35,209 nt of DNA from an uncultured Bacilli bacterium (GTDB lineage: Bacteria; Bacillota_I; Bacilli_A; RF39; UBA660), in NCBI GenBank assembly GCA_947624175.1, contig CANQJD010000009.1, positions 1 through 35,209 of the forward strand, written 5' to 3'. The notes beneath the pieces are model-generated. The model ran no database searches and was not told the origin of the DNA. It saw only the letters and a list, made by a program, of their open reading frames with translations. Positions within the stretch are counted from its first letter, which is position 1; each line of letters begins with the position of its first letter. Of the stretch, positions 1-9,339 are shown piece after piece. The translations under genes and the position numbers were made by a program.

Positions 1-149
1 TAACTCCTTCTATTCTACTTGATTATATCATATAATCTTTGCGAAGAAATTTTTGGTAATTTTACTCTTTTTTGCTGGAAAATAAAAAAATGTTTGTAAA
101 ATTAAGAAAATTGTTGTATACTTATTATAAAGTAGAGGAGAGATGTTAA

Positions 150-965
150 ATGGATGAAAAGAAAAAAGGTATAATTTTTGGAACTTTAGCTCTTGTTGCT
201 GGAATTACAATGATTGCTTATGGAGTTGTAAATCTAATGAAAGATAATAAAGAACCAGTTGAAGATGATCAAACAAATCTTGATGGACCTAGTATTACGG
301 TTACAGAAGATGATATTAAAACTTGGTCTACCGATAATAAGACATTACTTGATTATTTCTTTATTTATAATTATAGTAAAGACTTTGATTTAGATACTGC
401 AACCGAAGAAGATATTAGTAATGTATTTGCTTGGTATTTTTTCCATGTATATGATCATGGTGAAGGAGAAAAGCCAACTGATAGCAAATATAAATATCGT
501 TATACAATGCCTAAAGCTGATGCTGAAGTATTCATGCAAAATTATGTAGGTGTACCACTTGATATGGTAAACATTGAAGCGATTTCTCTATATAAAGATA
601 ATTTGTTTTTTACAAGTGATGATGAAAACTTTTATGTAGATGTTGTTGAATTTGGACTCGATGATGGTGGTTTAGCTTATTCTCTTGATACGATAGAAAT
701 TGTATCTGATAGTGAAATTAATGTTACTTATCAAATAAAAAATAATATTCTTTGTAATTCACCAGATGAAGAATGCTTTAATATGACTAAACAATTAACT
801 TTAAGAAAAGCTGATGAAGGATTTACAATATTAAGAGCAACTACTGTTGGTGATACTGAAACTGATAATAGCAACTTAGAAGATAACACTCAAGAAGATA
901 ATCAAACAGAAAATGAAAATACGAATCAAGAAACAGAAAATAATGAGGCAAGTTCAGAAGAATAG
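150..965 (+). CDS. Hypothetical membrane-anchored protein (N-terminal TM helix, acidic Asn/Glu-rich C-terminus)
   Basis: 271-aa ORF; N-terminal hydrophobic segment GIIFGTLALVAGITMIAYGVV; RBS-like gaggagag upstream; low-complexity C-terminal tail. Confidence 0.8.
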   Translation: MDEKKKGIIFGTLALVAGITMIAYGVVNLMKDNKEPVEDDQTNLDGPSITVTEDDIKTWSTDNKTLLDYFFIYNYSKDFDLDTATEEDISNVFAWYFFHVYDHGEGEKPTDSKYKYRYTMPKADAEVFMQNYVGVPLDMVNIEAISLYKDNLFFTSDDENFYVDVVEFGLDDGGLAYSLDTIEIVSDSEINVTYQIKNNILCNSPDEECFNMTKQLTLRKADEGFTILRATTVGDTETDNSNLEDNTQEDNQTENENTNQETENNEASSEE

Positions 966-971
966 TTAATT

Positions 972-1001
972 AGAATTAGATTTAAGTCTAGTTCTTTTTT
1001 T
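972..1001 (+). terminator. Rho-independent terminator
   Basis: AGAATTAGA-TTTAAG-TCTAGTTCT stem (one G-U) followed by T run, just after the stop at 965. Confidence 0.75.
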
Positions 1002-1044
1002 GTATAAATTTTCCATATTTGAAAATAATAAAAATGGTGATAGT

Positions 1045-1488
1045 ATGGAAAAGAAATTATATAACAAATTAGTAATGGATCATAAACCAAAAGAAAAAAG
1101 AGGTCAAAATGCTTTTATTGCTTTCATGGTTGGTGGATTAGTTGGGGTTCTTGGTCAATTATTAGTTGAATTTTATTCTTATTATTTAGGATTATCTTCA
1201 AGTGATGCTTCAATTTTCATGATTGTGACACTTATCTTCTTTGCAAGTTTATTTACAGCTTTAGGTTTCTTTGATAAATGGGTTAAATTTGCAAGATGTG
1301 GACTTATTATTCCAATTACTGGTTTTGCTCATTCAATGACCAGTGCTGCAATTGAATATAAAAGAGAAGGTTTTGTTACAGGGCTTGGTGCTAATATGTT
1401 TAAGTTAGCTGGAACGGTTATTTTATATGGAGTAGTTTCAGCCTATATCTTTGGCTTTATTAGACTTATTATTATGGGAGGTGCCTAA
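1045..1488 (+). CDS. spoVAC: Stage V sporulation protein AC
   Basis: MEKKLYNKLVMDHKPK...NAFIAFMVGGLVGVLGQ...GFAHSMTSAAIEYKREGFVTGLGANMFKLAG, typical SpoVAC; followed by SpoVAD and SpoVAE. ORF track start at 1000 is probably too early; ATG at 1045 has an RBS-like ggtgat. Confidence 0.92.
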   Translation: MEKKLYNKLVMDHKPKEKRGQNAFIAFMVGGLVGVLGQLLVEFYSYYLGLSSSDASIFMIVTLIFFASLFTALGFFDKWVKFARCGLIIPITGFAHSMTSAAIEYKREGFVTGLGANMFKLAGTVILYGVVSAYIFGFIRLIIMGGA

Positions 1489-2487
1489 GTGACAACGAAA
1501 TATAAAGATGTTTATATAAAAGATGTAGCAACAGTAGTTGGACCTTATGAATATAAAGGACCACTTGGTAAAAGATTTGATAAGTATTATAAAAAAGATA
1601 TGTATTTTGGATGTGATAGTCTAGAAAGTGCTGAAGTTAAACTGATGAATGATAGTATTAAGTTAGTTTTAAAGAAAAGTGGAGATGAAAAATCAGATAT
1701 TGATTTATTTATTGCCGGTGATTTGCAAAATCAAATTACGGCTAGTTGTTATGCGGCAAGAGATTTAGGAAGACCTTTCTTTGGAATTTATAGTGCTTGT
1801 GCAACTAACACGGAAGGCTTGATTATTGCTTCTAACTTCGTTGAAAATAAAGTATGTGATAATGTTTTAGTAAGTGTTAGTAGCCATAATATGGTATCTG
1901 AAAAACAATTCAGAAATCCAACTGAATATGGAGCACCAAAACCAGGAACAGCTACGTTCACAGCAACGGGTGGTGCAAGTTGTATCTTAACCAATAAAGA
2001 AGGAAAAGTTCGAATTGAAAGTTCAACTGTTGGAACCCCAATTGATATGGCTCAAAATGATCCTTTACATATGGGAAGTGTGATGGCTCCGGCCGCGGCT
2101 GATGTGATTAATCAACATTTAAGTGATATGAACAGAACCGTTGATGACTATGATTTAATTTTAACTGGTGATTTAGGAATTTATGGCAAAGAAATATTAA
2201 GAGATTATTTAAAACAAGAATATGATATTGATTTAAAAGATAAATACAATGATTGTGGAGTTATGCTTTATGATTTAGATAAACAAAAAGATGTTCAAGC
2301 TGGAGGTTCTGGACCCGTTTGTAGTGCTCTTGTTGTTTATTCTGATATAATAAAAAAACTCATAAAAGGTGAATTAAAAAGAGTTTTATATATAGCAACC
2401 GGGGCTTTATTTAATCCAACGATGGTTTTTCAAAAAGAAAACATTGTAAGTATAGCCCATGCTGTTAGTTTGGAGAGTGTTCTATGA
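1489..2487 (+). CDS. spoVAD: Stage V sporulation protein AD (thiolase-fold)
   Basis: GTG start; VYIKDVATVVGPYEYKGPLGKRFDKYY...YSACATNTEGLIIAS...GDLGIYGKEILRDY...ATGALFNPTMVFQKENIVSIAHAVSLE. Confidence 0.95.
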   Translation: MTTKYKDVYIKDVATVVGPYEYKGPLGKRFDKYYKKDMYFGCDSLESAEVKLMNDSIKLVLKKSGDEKSDIDLFIAGDLQNQITASCYAARDLGRPFFGIYSACATNTEGLIIASNFVENKVCDNVLVSVSSHNMVSEKQFRNPTEYGAPKPGTATFTATGGASCILTNKEGKVRIESSTVGTPIDMAQNDPLHMGSVMAPAAADVINQHLSDMNRTVDDYDLILTGDLGIYGKEILRDYLKQEYDIDLKDKYNDCGVMLYDLDKQKDVQAGGSGPVCSALVVYSDIIKKLIKGELKRVLYIATGALFNPTMVFQKENIVSIAHAVSLESVL

Positions 2488-2834
2488 TATACATTTATTC
2501 ATTTTTATTTGCAGGAGCCGTTTGTTTAATTGCTCAATTAATCTTAGATAATACAAAATTAACACCTGGTCATATTACGAGTATCTTTGTAATATGTGGG
2601 GCTGCTTTAGATATCTTTAATATCTATGATTTAATCGTTGCTCATGTTGGAGCTGGTGCCTTAGTACCAATTACTTCATTTGGTCATTTACTAATTCATG
2701 GTGGATTAGTGAGAGCCTCAGAAGTTGGATTCATGGGACTTGCTATGGGAATATTTGATTTAACAGCATCAGGTATTACATCAGCTATCTTCTTTGCTTT
2801 CATTTTCTCTTTATTCTTTAGACCTCGAGATTAA
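2484..2834 (+). CDS. spoVAE: Stage V sporulation protein AE
   Basis: 116 aa; AQLILDNTKLTPGHITSIFVICGAALDIF...LLIHGGLVRASEVGFMGLAMGIFDLTASGITSAI; ATGA overlap with spoVAD. Confidence 0.93.
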   Translation: MIYIYSFLFAGAVCLIAQLILDNTKLTPGHITSIFVICGAALDIFNIYDLIVAHVGAGALVPITSFGHLLIHGGLVRASEVGFMGLAMGIFDLTASGITSAIFFAFIFSLFFRPRD

Positions 2835-2859
2835 TACAAGACTTTCTTGTATTTTTTTT
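2833..2859 (+). terminator. Rho-independent terminator of the spoVA operon
   Basis: AATACAAGA-CTT-TCTTGTATT followed by T run. Confidence 0.85.
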
Positions 2860-2920
2860 GGAAAAATTATTGTATTTTACCGTCTTTAGTGCTATTATAA
2901 AAAGAAATTTGGAGGAGTTT

Positions 2921-3610
2921 ATGGAAGATATAGAAAGAGAATTTAAAGATATTAAGAAGGATATTTATAAATGTTATAAACAAAATAAATTTACTAATAA
3001 AATATCTTGGTTAAGTTTGCCAATTTCTTTAACTATATTTATTGTAAGTAGATTAATTCCTCCTTTAGCTTTTTTAAATATAATACCTATTCTTCTTTCA
3101 TTTTTAAATCTTTTAGTTATGCCAACTTTTAAAATATTAAAAAAAGTAAAGCATTTAGATAATAGTATTCAAAAAGAAAAAAATAATTTAGAATTAGAAA
3201 AAATAAATGAAATATATTATGAAATTAAAAAATTCTATAACATTGGAGAAATACCTACTAAGTATTTATGGATATCATTTATAACTTTTATAATTTCTTT
3301 AATAGGAATGATATTAGGTGATTGTATGAATTTATTAATTTATGTTATACCAATTGTTCCTATTACTTTAACTACAAGTTTAGTTTTATCTTTAAAAGAA
3401 TTAAAAGATGCTAAAATAATTATAAAAGATTTAGGAAAAATAGTTTCATTTCTTGAAATTCAAGAGAGAAATAAAGAATTAGAAAAAGAGTTAGAATTAA
3501 GAAATAATATAGTTAAAGAAAATAAGACTTATAATTATCAAGATAATTTTTATTATCAAAAGCAAGAAGAAATTACTAAAGTATTAAAAAAAGGTTCAAG
3601 ACCTTTCTAA
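2921..3610 (+). CDS. Hypothetical membrane protein with two TM-helix pairs
   Basis: ATG 2921 preceded by ggaggagttt; hydrophobic segments WLSLPISLTIFIVSRLIPPLAFLNIIPILLSFLNLL and WISFITFIISLIGMILG...LLIYVIPIVPITLTTSLVL; ORF-track start at 2858 is upstream of this RBS. Confidence 0.75.
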   Translation: MEDIEREFKDIKKDIYKCYKQNKFTNKISWLSLPISLTIFIVSRLIPPLAFLNIIPILLSFLNLLVMPTFKILKKVKHLDNSIQKEKNNLELEKINEIYYEIKKFYNIGEIPTKYLWISFITFIISLIGMILGDCMNLLIYVIPIVPITLTTSLVLSLKELKDAKIIIKDLGKIVSFLEIQERNKELEKELELRNNIVKENKTYNYQDNFYYQKQEEITKVLKKGSRPF

Positions 3611-4423
3611 TTTATTATCTAAAAATTCATAGTAATATTCTTCAAAAGTTAAATTATTTTCATGGATATATTTAGCAACACTAAGACCTACATATCTATA
3701 ATGCCATGGTTCATAGATATAACCAGTTATATTTTCTTTATCTTTGGGGTATCTTAAAATAAAACCATATTTATAAGCATTTTCTTGCATCCAAGTAAAC
3801 TCATCAGTATCTTCAAAATCTGTATAAATTTTAGTAATATTGTCAACATCAATCGCAAGTCCCGTATGATGTTCTGAAAAACCAGGTCTAGCTGAATAAG
3901 TATCGGCATTATTAACACCATCGCATTTGGCATAGTTATTATATAAATTACTTTGATAATCATAAGTTCTATATGTTGAGATGGCTCTTAAATTATAGCC
4001 TTCTTTTTTTATATCATTTGCCATTTTAATAAATGCATCCTTTGCTTTTTCTTCTAAGTACATACCTTCTTTAGCATATTCTTCTACTTTAACTAAATTA
4101 GGTACTTCAAAATCTTTAGCCAAATAATTATATTTATTAACAAGCATTAATAAGTTAAATTCTTTTACTTCTTTAGTATTCGTATAAAAACTATTATCAA
4201 GATTCATATTAACTCTTAAAACAATATCTTTAGAATTTAAATCTGGATTACTGATACTATATTTTTTATATCTTTCCAAGTTTTCCTTCTTATAAAACTT
4301 AACTTCTTGATAAGGATTAGTTTCGACTTCTTCTTTAACCACTTCTTTTTTATTATTTTTTAAAATACAAAGAATAGCAACAACTGTAATTAAAATAATT
4401 AATAAAGCCATACCTTTTTTCAT
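3596..4423 (-). CDS. M15 family D-alanyl-D-alanine carboxypeptidase (VanY/DacB-like), membrane anchored
   Basis: SARPGFSEHHTGLAIDVDN (zinc ligand region) and EPWHYRYVG, signature M15B motifs; N-terminal TM anchor. Confidence 0.93.
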   Translation of the reverse strand: MKKGMALLIILITVVAILCILKNNKKEVVKEEVETNPYQEVKFYKKENLERYKKYSISNPDLNSKDIVLRVNMNLDNSFYTNTKEVKEFNLLMLVNKYNYLAKDFEVPNLVKVEEYAKEGMYLEEKAKDAFIKMANDIKKEGYNLRAISTYRTYDYQSNLYNNYAKCDGVNNADTYSARPGFSEHHTGLAIDVDNITKIYTDFEDTDEFTWMQENAYKYGFILRYPKDKENITGYIYEPWHYRYVGLSVAKYIHENNLTFEEYYYEFLDNKLERS

Positions 4424-4515
4424 TAAATCAACCTCTAATTAATGATATTCTAAATAATGTAAAAAAATAATCGCTTTTTAGGAAAAAATATAATATAATT
4501 AATTTAGGTGAATTT

Positions 4516-5310
4516 ATGCAAGACTTTAATTATAAAAAATCTTTAGGGCAAAACTTTTTAAATGATAAGAATGTGTTAACAAGAATTGTAAAGGCTGTTC
4601 CGTTTAAAGATAATTCTTTGGTTATTGAAATTGGACCTGGAAGTGGTAATTTAACAAGAGAACTTGCTTCGGTTGCAACTAATGTAGTATGTTATGAAAT
4701 AGATGATAGACTAGAAACGATACTAGATGAGGCTTTAAAAGACTTTAATAATGTTCATATTATCTTTGAAGATTTTTTAAAAAGTGATATAGAAAATGAC
4801 CTTAAAGACTATAAGTATGATAATTTATATTTAGTTGCTAATCTTCCTTATTATATAACAACACCAATCATTGAAAAAGTTATTAATTCTAATCTTGATT
4901 TTTCCTATATAACCGTTATGGTGCAAAAAGAAGTAGGAGAAAGATTTAATGCTAAACCAGGAACTCGGGAATATAATTCTTTAACGGTTTATTTGAATTA
5001 TTATTTTGATATAAAGAAAGAATTTATTGTATCTCGTAATTCATTTACACCGAAACCTAATGTTGATAGTATGGTTATTTCTTTAATCAAAAAAGAAAAT
5101 CCTTTACCTTTAAAAGATAAAGAGATGTTTAATAAATTATTACATGATGCATTTAAATATAAAAGAAAGAATATTAGGAATAATTTAAAAAATTATGATT
5201 TAGATAAAGTATTAAAAATCCTTAATAAATACGGTTATGATTTAACAGTTAGAGCCGAAGAATTAAAACTAGAAATATTTGTGGAACTTGCTAATAGTTT
5301 AGATAATTAA
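4516..5310 (+). CDS. rsmA: 16S rRNA (adenine1518/1519-N6)-dimethyltransferase
   Basis: KKSLGQNFLNDKNVLTRIV, VIEIGPGSGNLTREL, NLPYYITTPII, FTPKPNVDSMVI: KsgA/RsmA motifs. Confidence 0.97.
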   Translation: MQDFNYKKSLGQNFLNDKNVLTRIVKAVPFKDNSLVIEIGPGSGNLTRELASVATNVVCYEIDDRLETILDEALKDFNNVHIIFEDFLKSDIENDLKDYKYDNLYLVANLPYYITTPIIEKVINSNLDFSYITVMVQKEVGERFNAKPGTREYNSLTVYLNYYFDIKKEFIVSRNSFTPKPNVDSMVISLIKKENPLPLKDKEMFNKLLHDAFKYKRKNIRNNLKNYDLDKVLKILNKYGYDLTVRAEELKLEIFVELANSLDN

Positions 5311-5339
5311 AAAGAAATAAAACGTTGTTATTTCTTTTT
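5309..5339. terminator. Bidirectional terminator between convergent rsmA and XRE gene
   Basis: AAAAAGAAATAA-aacgttg-TTATTTCTTTTT, 12-bp perfect stem with A and T flanks. Confidence 0.8.
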
Positions 5340-5603
5340 TTCATCTATTCTCTTAAAATTTGTAATATGTTTTTTATTAAATTTAACTAAATCTTCTGAT
5401 TTTATATTAATTTTTTTATCATATTCGTTGATATTATGAGCAAATTTATCGATTGTAGAACATTTTACATCAACTTTAGCATTTTCAATTTGATTTAAAT
5501 ATGATAAAGTTGTTTCTAACATTTCAGCAAATTTTTCTTGTGATAAGTTAAATTTTTTACGATAATATTTTAAATTAATCGCTAAAATTTCACATAGATT
5601 CAT
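5328..5603 (-). CDS. XRE-family helix-turn-helix transcriptional regulator
   Basis: ILAINLKYYRKKFNLSQEKFAEMLETTLSYLNQIENAKVDVKCSTIDKFAHNI, canonical HTH_3 pattern. Confidence 0.9.
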   Translation of the reverse strand: MNLCEILAINLKYYRKKFNLSQEKFAEMLETTLSYLNQIENAKVDVKCSTIDKFAHNINEYDKKINIKSEDLVKFNKKHITNFKRIDEKKK

Positions 5604-5736
5604 ATTATCACCTCATGATGTTATTTTATACTTTGATAAATGCAAAGTCTTTACTAATAAAACGAAAGAAAAAAGCACGAATTTTGTTGACTTTACTAGT
5701 GAAAGCATATATAATTTAAAATGGAAGGAGGTAGAA

Positions 5737-6723
5737 ATGAAAAATATTTTTAAAATATTATTTGTTAGCATTTTAGTAATTATGTTAAGCGGATGTGGCA
5801 ATAAAAAAATTGATTGGAATGAAATTGAGTTAGGTGATAAAATGCCTAAATCAGAAATTTTGACTGGAGAGATTAAAACCAATCGTAGTGATTTAGCTAG
5901 TATTGAGATAAAAAAGATTTCTAAAAAAGAATATAAGAACTATGTTCAAAGTTGTATATCTGCTGGGTTTGATATTGATTTAGAATATGAAAATTGGGAT
6001 ACAGTTTATGGTGCTTTTAATAAAGATGGATATTCTATTAGAATTGTGTATTTAGAATCTAATAAGGAAATGGATATTACCTTTGAAATTCCAGAAACTT
6101 CTAATATGAAAGAAATTGAGTGGCCAAAAACGGGACTTGGAGCTATGTTACCTAAACCTGAATCAACACTTGGAAAAATATCTTGGGATAATAGTGAGAC
6201 ATTTATAGTTCATTTAGGAAATACAACCATTGAAAAATATAAAGAATATGTTAAGGAATGTGAAAACCGTGGTTTTACCAAAGATTACAGTAGAGAAGAT
6301 AAGTATTATAAAGCTAAAAATTCTAACGATTATGAATTAACTTTAAGATATCTTGGAGCAAATGTTATTGAAATATCTTTGGAAGCGCCAGAAGAAGTAT
6401 CAGATAATTCAACTTCAGATACAACTAAACCAGAAACATCTACACCAAATAATAATTCAGAAATGAGAGCAGATTTTAAAACAGCAATGGATAATTATGA
6501 AAAGTTTATGGATGAATATATAGCATTTATGAAGAAATATAAAGCATCTAATGGTTCGGATTTAAGTTTACTTTCAGATTATACTAATTTTTTAAGTAGA
6601 TATACTGAATTTACTAATAGTTTTTCTGAATGGGAAGATAAAGATTTGAATTCTAAAGAACTTGCTTATTATTTAGAAGTTCAAACAAGAGTTAATAAAA
6701 AATTATTAGAAGTTACTAATTAA
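5737..6723 (+). CDS. Lipoprotein with tandem duplicated N-terminal domain and helical C-terminal domain (DUF6591-like)
   Basis: Lipobox IMLSGCGNK; two copies of an I[DE]W...LG..[ML]PK...(K)EYKxYVxxC...GF module; C-terminal FKTAMDNYEKFMDEYIAFMKKYKAS; RBS aaggagg. Confidence 0.8.
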   Translation: MKNIFKILFVSILVIMLSGCGNKKIDWNEIELGDKMPKSEILTGEIKTNRSDLASIEIKKISKKEYKNYVQSCISAGFDIDLEYENWDTVYGAFNKDGYSIRIVYLESNKEMDITFEIPETSNMKEIEWPKTGLGAMLPKPESTLGKISWDNSETFIVHLGNTTIEKYKEYVKECENRGFTKDYSREDKYYKAKNSNDYELTLRYLGANVIEISLEAPEEVSDNSTSDTTKPETSTPNNNSEMRADFKTAMDNYEKFMDEYIAFMKKYKASNGSDLSLLSDYTNFLSRYTEFTNSFSEWEDKDLNSKELAYYLEVQTRVNKKLLEVTN

Positions 6724-6738
6724 GGATAGGAGTAAAAA

Positions 6739-8151
6739 ATGAAAAATATAAATTATTTAAAAGCTTTAAAAATATTTATTATTATTTTAGGGGTAGTTGC
6801 TTTTTTAGGCTTATTTATGCCTTATCAAAAATCAATTGGTGAACTTAAAGAAGAATTATTAAGTGCCCCAGGGGAAATGTATCTTGATGAAGTAGATTTA
6901 ACAAATAAAGATGCAGTTAATTTATCAATTATAGAAAATTTCAAGATTTATAAATATGCAATGGACAATAGTGAGGGTATTGATTGGGTACATGAAGAAG
7001 CAACTATAAATGTGGTCATTACAATTGTATTAATAATATCAATTATTTTAGTTTTATTGTTTGCTATTTTAAATAAAAATATCTTGGTGATCATTTTTGA
7101 TATAGTTTTAGGAATAAGTTCTCTTGCTATGAATTATGATATAACTTCACGAGGAGTTATGCCAAGTGATAATTATACTTGTGGAATTTCTTATTATTTA
7201 TTTATAATAATTGCTATTTTAATTCTAATTAGTGTTATAGCAATCAAAATTTTCAAAAAGCATCCTGAAATTTTAAAAAAGATAAAAGGTAATGAAGAAA
7301 TAACTGAAAATAAAACAGAAGATAAAAAAGAAGATAAAAATATTCAAGAAGAGAAAAAATATAATAAAGAATTAGAAAAAGTAATTGGAAAGTTAAAAAA
7401 ATATTGGTATATTTTAGTTATTGTAATATTAGTAGTAGTTGTAATGATAATACTTTTAGGTAATAAATCAAATAATTCTACAAATAACTCAGATGATTTT
7501 GATGATTATACTAATGAAGTTGATGATAACAAAGATAAAGATACCAATAATAAAGATAATAATAGCAATCATAGTAGTTCAAGTGGAAGTACAACTGGTA
7601 AAAATGAAAAAGCAAGTAATGTTGAATATTCAATTTTTCAAACTATTAGAAATGAAAATATAATGATTGGAAAGAATACTAATAATGGTATAAATGATAT
7701 TGAAATAGAAGTTGAGTTTTATGATAAAGATGACAATTTCCTTGGTTCTTCTAATGAGGATTTAGAATCTGTAACTAAAAATTCAGAGTTTGCAGTAGAA
7801 CTTTATGGATCACCAGAAAATTATGATCATTATAAAGTATTTGTTGAAGTAGAAGAATCAGATGATTATTCTTATACTGATAAGTTAAAAGCAACTTCAA
7901 ATGATACAGGAGAAAAAATAGTTGGACAGATAAAAAATACAACTGATGATGAAATAGAATATATAGAAATAGCAATTGTCTACTACAAAGATAAGAAAGT
8001 AGTAGGACATTCAGATACATTAGAATCAGCTGTTAAACCTGGACGTACTGCTAATTTTGAGTTTGAATATCCTTATGATAATAGTTATGATGATGTTGAG
8101 TTTGATACATATAAAGTATTTATAAATGAAGCATATACTTTTAATTGGTAA
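6739..8151 (+). CDS. Multi-TM membrane protein with two C-terminal FxLYD-like beta domains
   Basis: Several hydrophobic segments, charged linker, DDYTNEVDDNKDKDTNN linker, then repeated NGINDIEIEVEFYDKDDNFLG.. / TTDDEIEYIEIAIVYYKDKKVVG.. domains. Confidence 0.75.
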   Translation: MKNINYLKALKIFIIILGVVAFLGLFMPYQKSIGELKEELLSAPGEMYLDEVDLTNKDAVNLSIIENFKIYKYAMDNSEGIDWVHEEATINVVITIVLIISIILVLLFAILNKNILVIIFDIVLGISSLAMNYDITSRGVMPSDNYTCGISYYLFIIIAILILISVIAIKIFKKHPEILKKIKGNEEITENKTEDKKEDKNIQEEKKYNKELEKVIGKLKKYWYILVIVILVVVVMIILLGNKSNNSTNNSDDFDDYTNEVDDNKDKDTNNKDNNSNHSSSSGSTTGKNEKASNVEYSIFQTIRNENIMIGKNTNNGINDIEIEVEFYDKDDNFLGSSNEDLESVTKNSEFAVELYGSPENYDHYKVFVEVEESDDYSYTDKLKATSNDTGEKIVGQIKNTTDDEIEYIEIAIVYYKDKKVVGHSDTLESAVKPGRTANFEFEYPYDNSYDDVEFDTYKVFINEAYTFNW

Positions 8152-8235
8152 AAATAGTTCTAAAACTTTTTACTTATAATTTATCATTAGCATAATAAAT
8201 AAATATTTGGCATATAATTTCATGGAGATGATTAT

Positions 8236-9012
8236 ATGCCATTTAATATAGGAGATTTAGTAACAAGAAATTCATATAACAATGATACAGTCTTTAAAAT
8301 ATTAGATATTGATTCAGGGATTGCTATTTTAAAAGGGGTTAATATAAGATTATTAGCAGATGCTGATGTATCAGATTTAAAGAAAGTAGAAGTTAATAAA
8401 AATATTAAAGATGATCAAGTATTTTTAGATAGGTTTCATGTCGAGTTAGATAGAAATGAATACTTTTACTTGCCTGGTAAGGTTCTACATATTGATTCCG
8501 ATGAAGAATATTTAGAAAGATGTATGGATTTTTATAAAAATGTTCATGTTAAAGCTGTAGGAATTAAAATAAAAGAAGATGAAATAAGTAGTAATATTAA
8601 AAAATTATTAGAAGAATATAATCCTGATATATTAGTAATAACCGGACATGATGCTTATTATAAAAAACTTGGGGCTGAAAGTGATAATGATAATTATAAA
8701 AATACAACTAATTTTATTAAAGGAGTTAGGGAAGCCAGAAAATATGAAAGTCATGATGATTTAATAATTATAGCTGGGGCTTGTCAGTCTAATTATGAAG
8801 AATTAATTAAAGCTGGAGCTAATTTTGCAAGTAGTCCAAAACGAGTTAATATTCATGCACTAGACCCAGCCATTATTGCATCAAGTGTTGCTTTAAGCGA
8901 TAAAAATAAACCTATTGATTTAATTGGTATTTTAGAAAAAACTAAATATGGTGCTAAAGGCATTGGGGGAATTATCACGAATGGAACTATGTATGTGGGG
9001 TATCCAAGATGA
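8236..9012 (+). CDS. yabG: Sporulation-specific cysteine protease YabG
   Basis: FNIGDLVTRNSYNNDTVFKI..., GKVLHIDSDEEYLERCMDFYKN, ILVITGHDAYYKK, IIAGACQSNYEELIKAGANFASSPKRVNIHALDPAIIAS; followed by veg. Confidence 0.95.
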   Translation: MPFNIGDLVTRNSYNNDTVFKILDIDSGIAILKGVNIRLLADADVSDLKKVEVNKNIKDDQVFLDRFHVELDRNEYFYLPGKVLHIDSDEEYLERCMDFYKNVHVKAVGIKIKEDEISSNIKKLLEEYNPDILVITGHDAYYKKLGAESDNDNYKNTTNFIKGVREARKYESHDDLIIIAGACQSNYEELIKAGANFASSPKRVNIHALDPAIIASSVALSDKNKPIDLIGILEKTKYGAKGIGGIITNGTMYVGYPR

Positions 9013-9245
9013 TATCAAAGATAAAAAACGATTTAACAAAAGAAATTGGAAAACCTTTACATTTTAGATTTAATGGGGCTAGAAACCAGATTGAAGAATT
9101 TGAAGGATGTATTGAAAATACTTATAACTTTATTTTTACTATTAAAACAACGGGTGCTAATGAACGAATTAAATCTTTTACTTACAGTGATATCCTAACT
9201 TTGAATTTAGAAATATTAGATTATGAATTTCAAGATAAAAGTTAA
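9009..9245 (+). CDS. veg: Veg protein
   Basis: Small protein LTKEIGKPLHFRFNGARNQIEEFEGCIENTYNFIFTIKT...KSFTYSDILT; overlaps yabG end, conserved yabG-veg order. Confidence 0.9.
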   Translation: MISKIKNDLTKEIGKPLHFRFNGARNQIEEFEGCIENTYNFIFTIKTTGANERIKSFTYSDILTLNLEILDYEFQDKS

Positions 9246-9339
9246 AAATATTTACATTATTTTACAATTGATAATGATATAACTTTGCATTAAAAGCAAA
9301 AATATGATATACTTTTCATATATAAAGGATATGATGATT

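Noticed and set aside
1788-1994. Minus-strand ORF (68 aa) inside spoVAD
   Set aside because: Antisense to a confidently identified gene; no RBS or family signal.
5613-5882. Minus-strand ORF (89 aa) across the XRE/lipoprotein intergenic region
   Set aside because: Overlaps the start and RBS of the lipoprotein gene; no motif, likely spurious.
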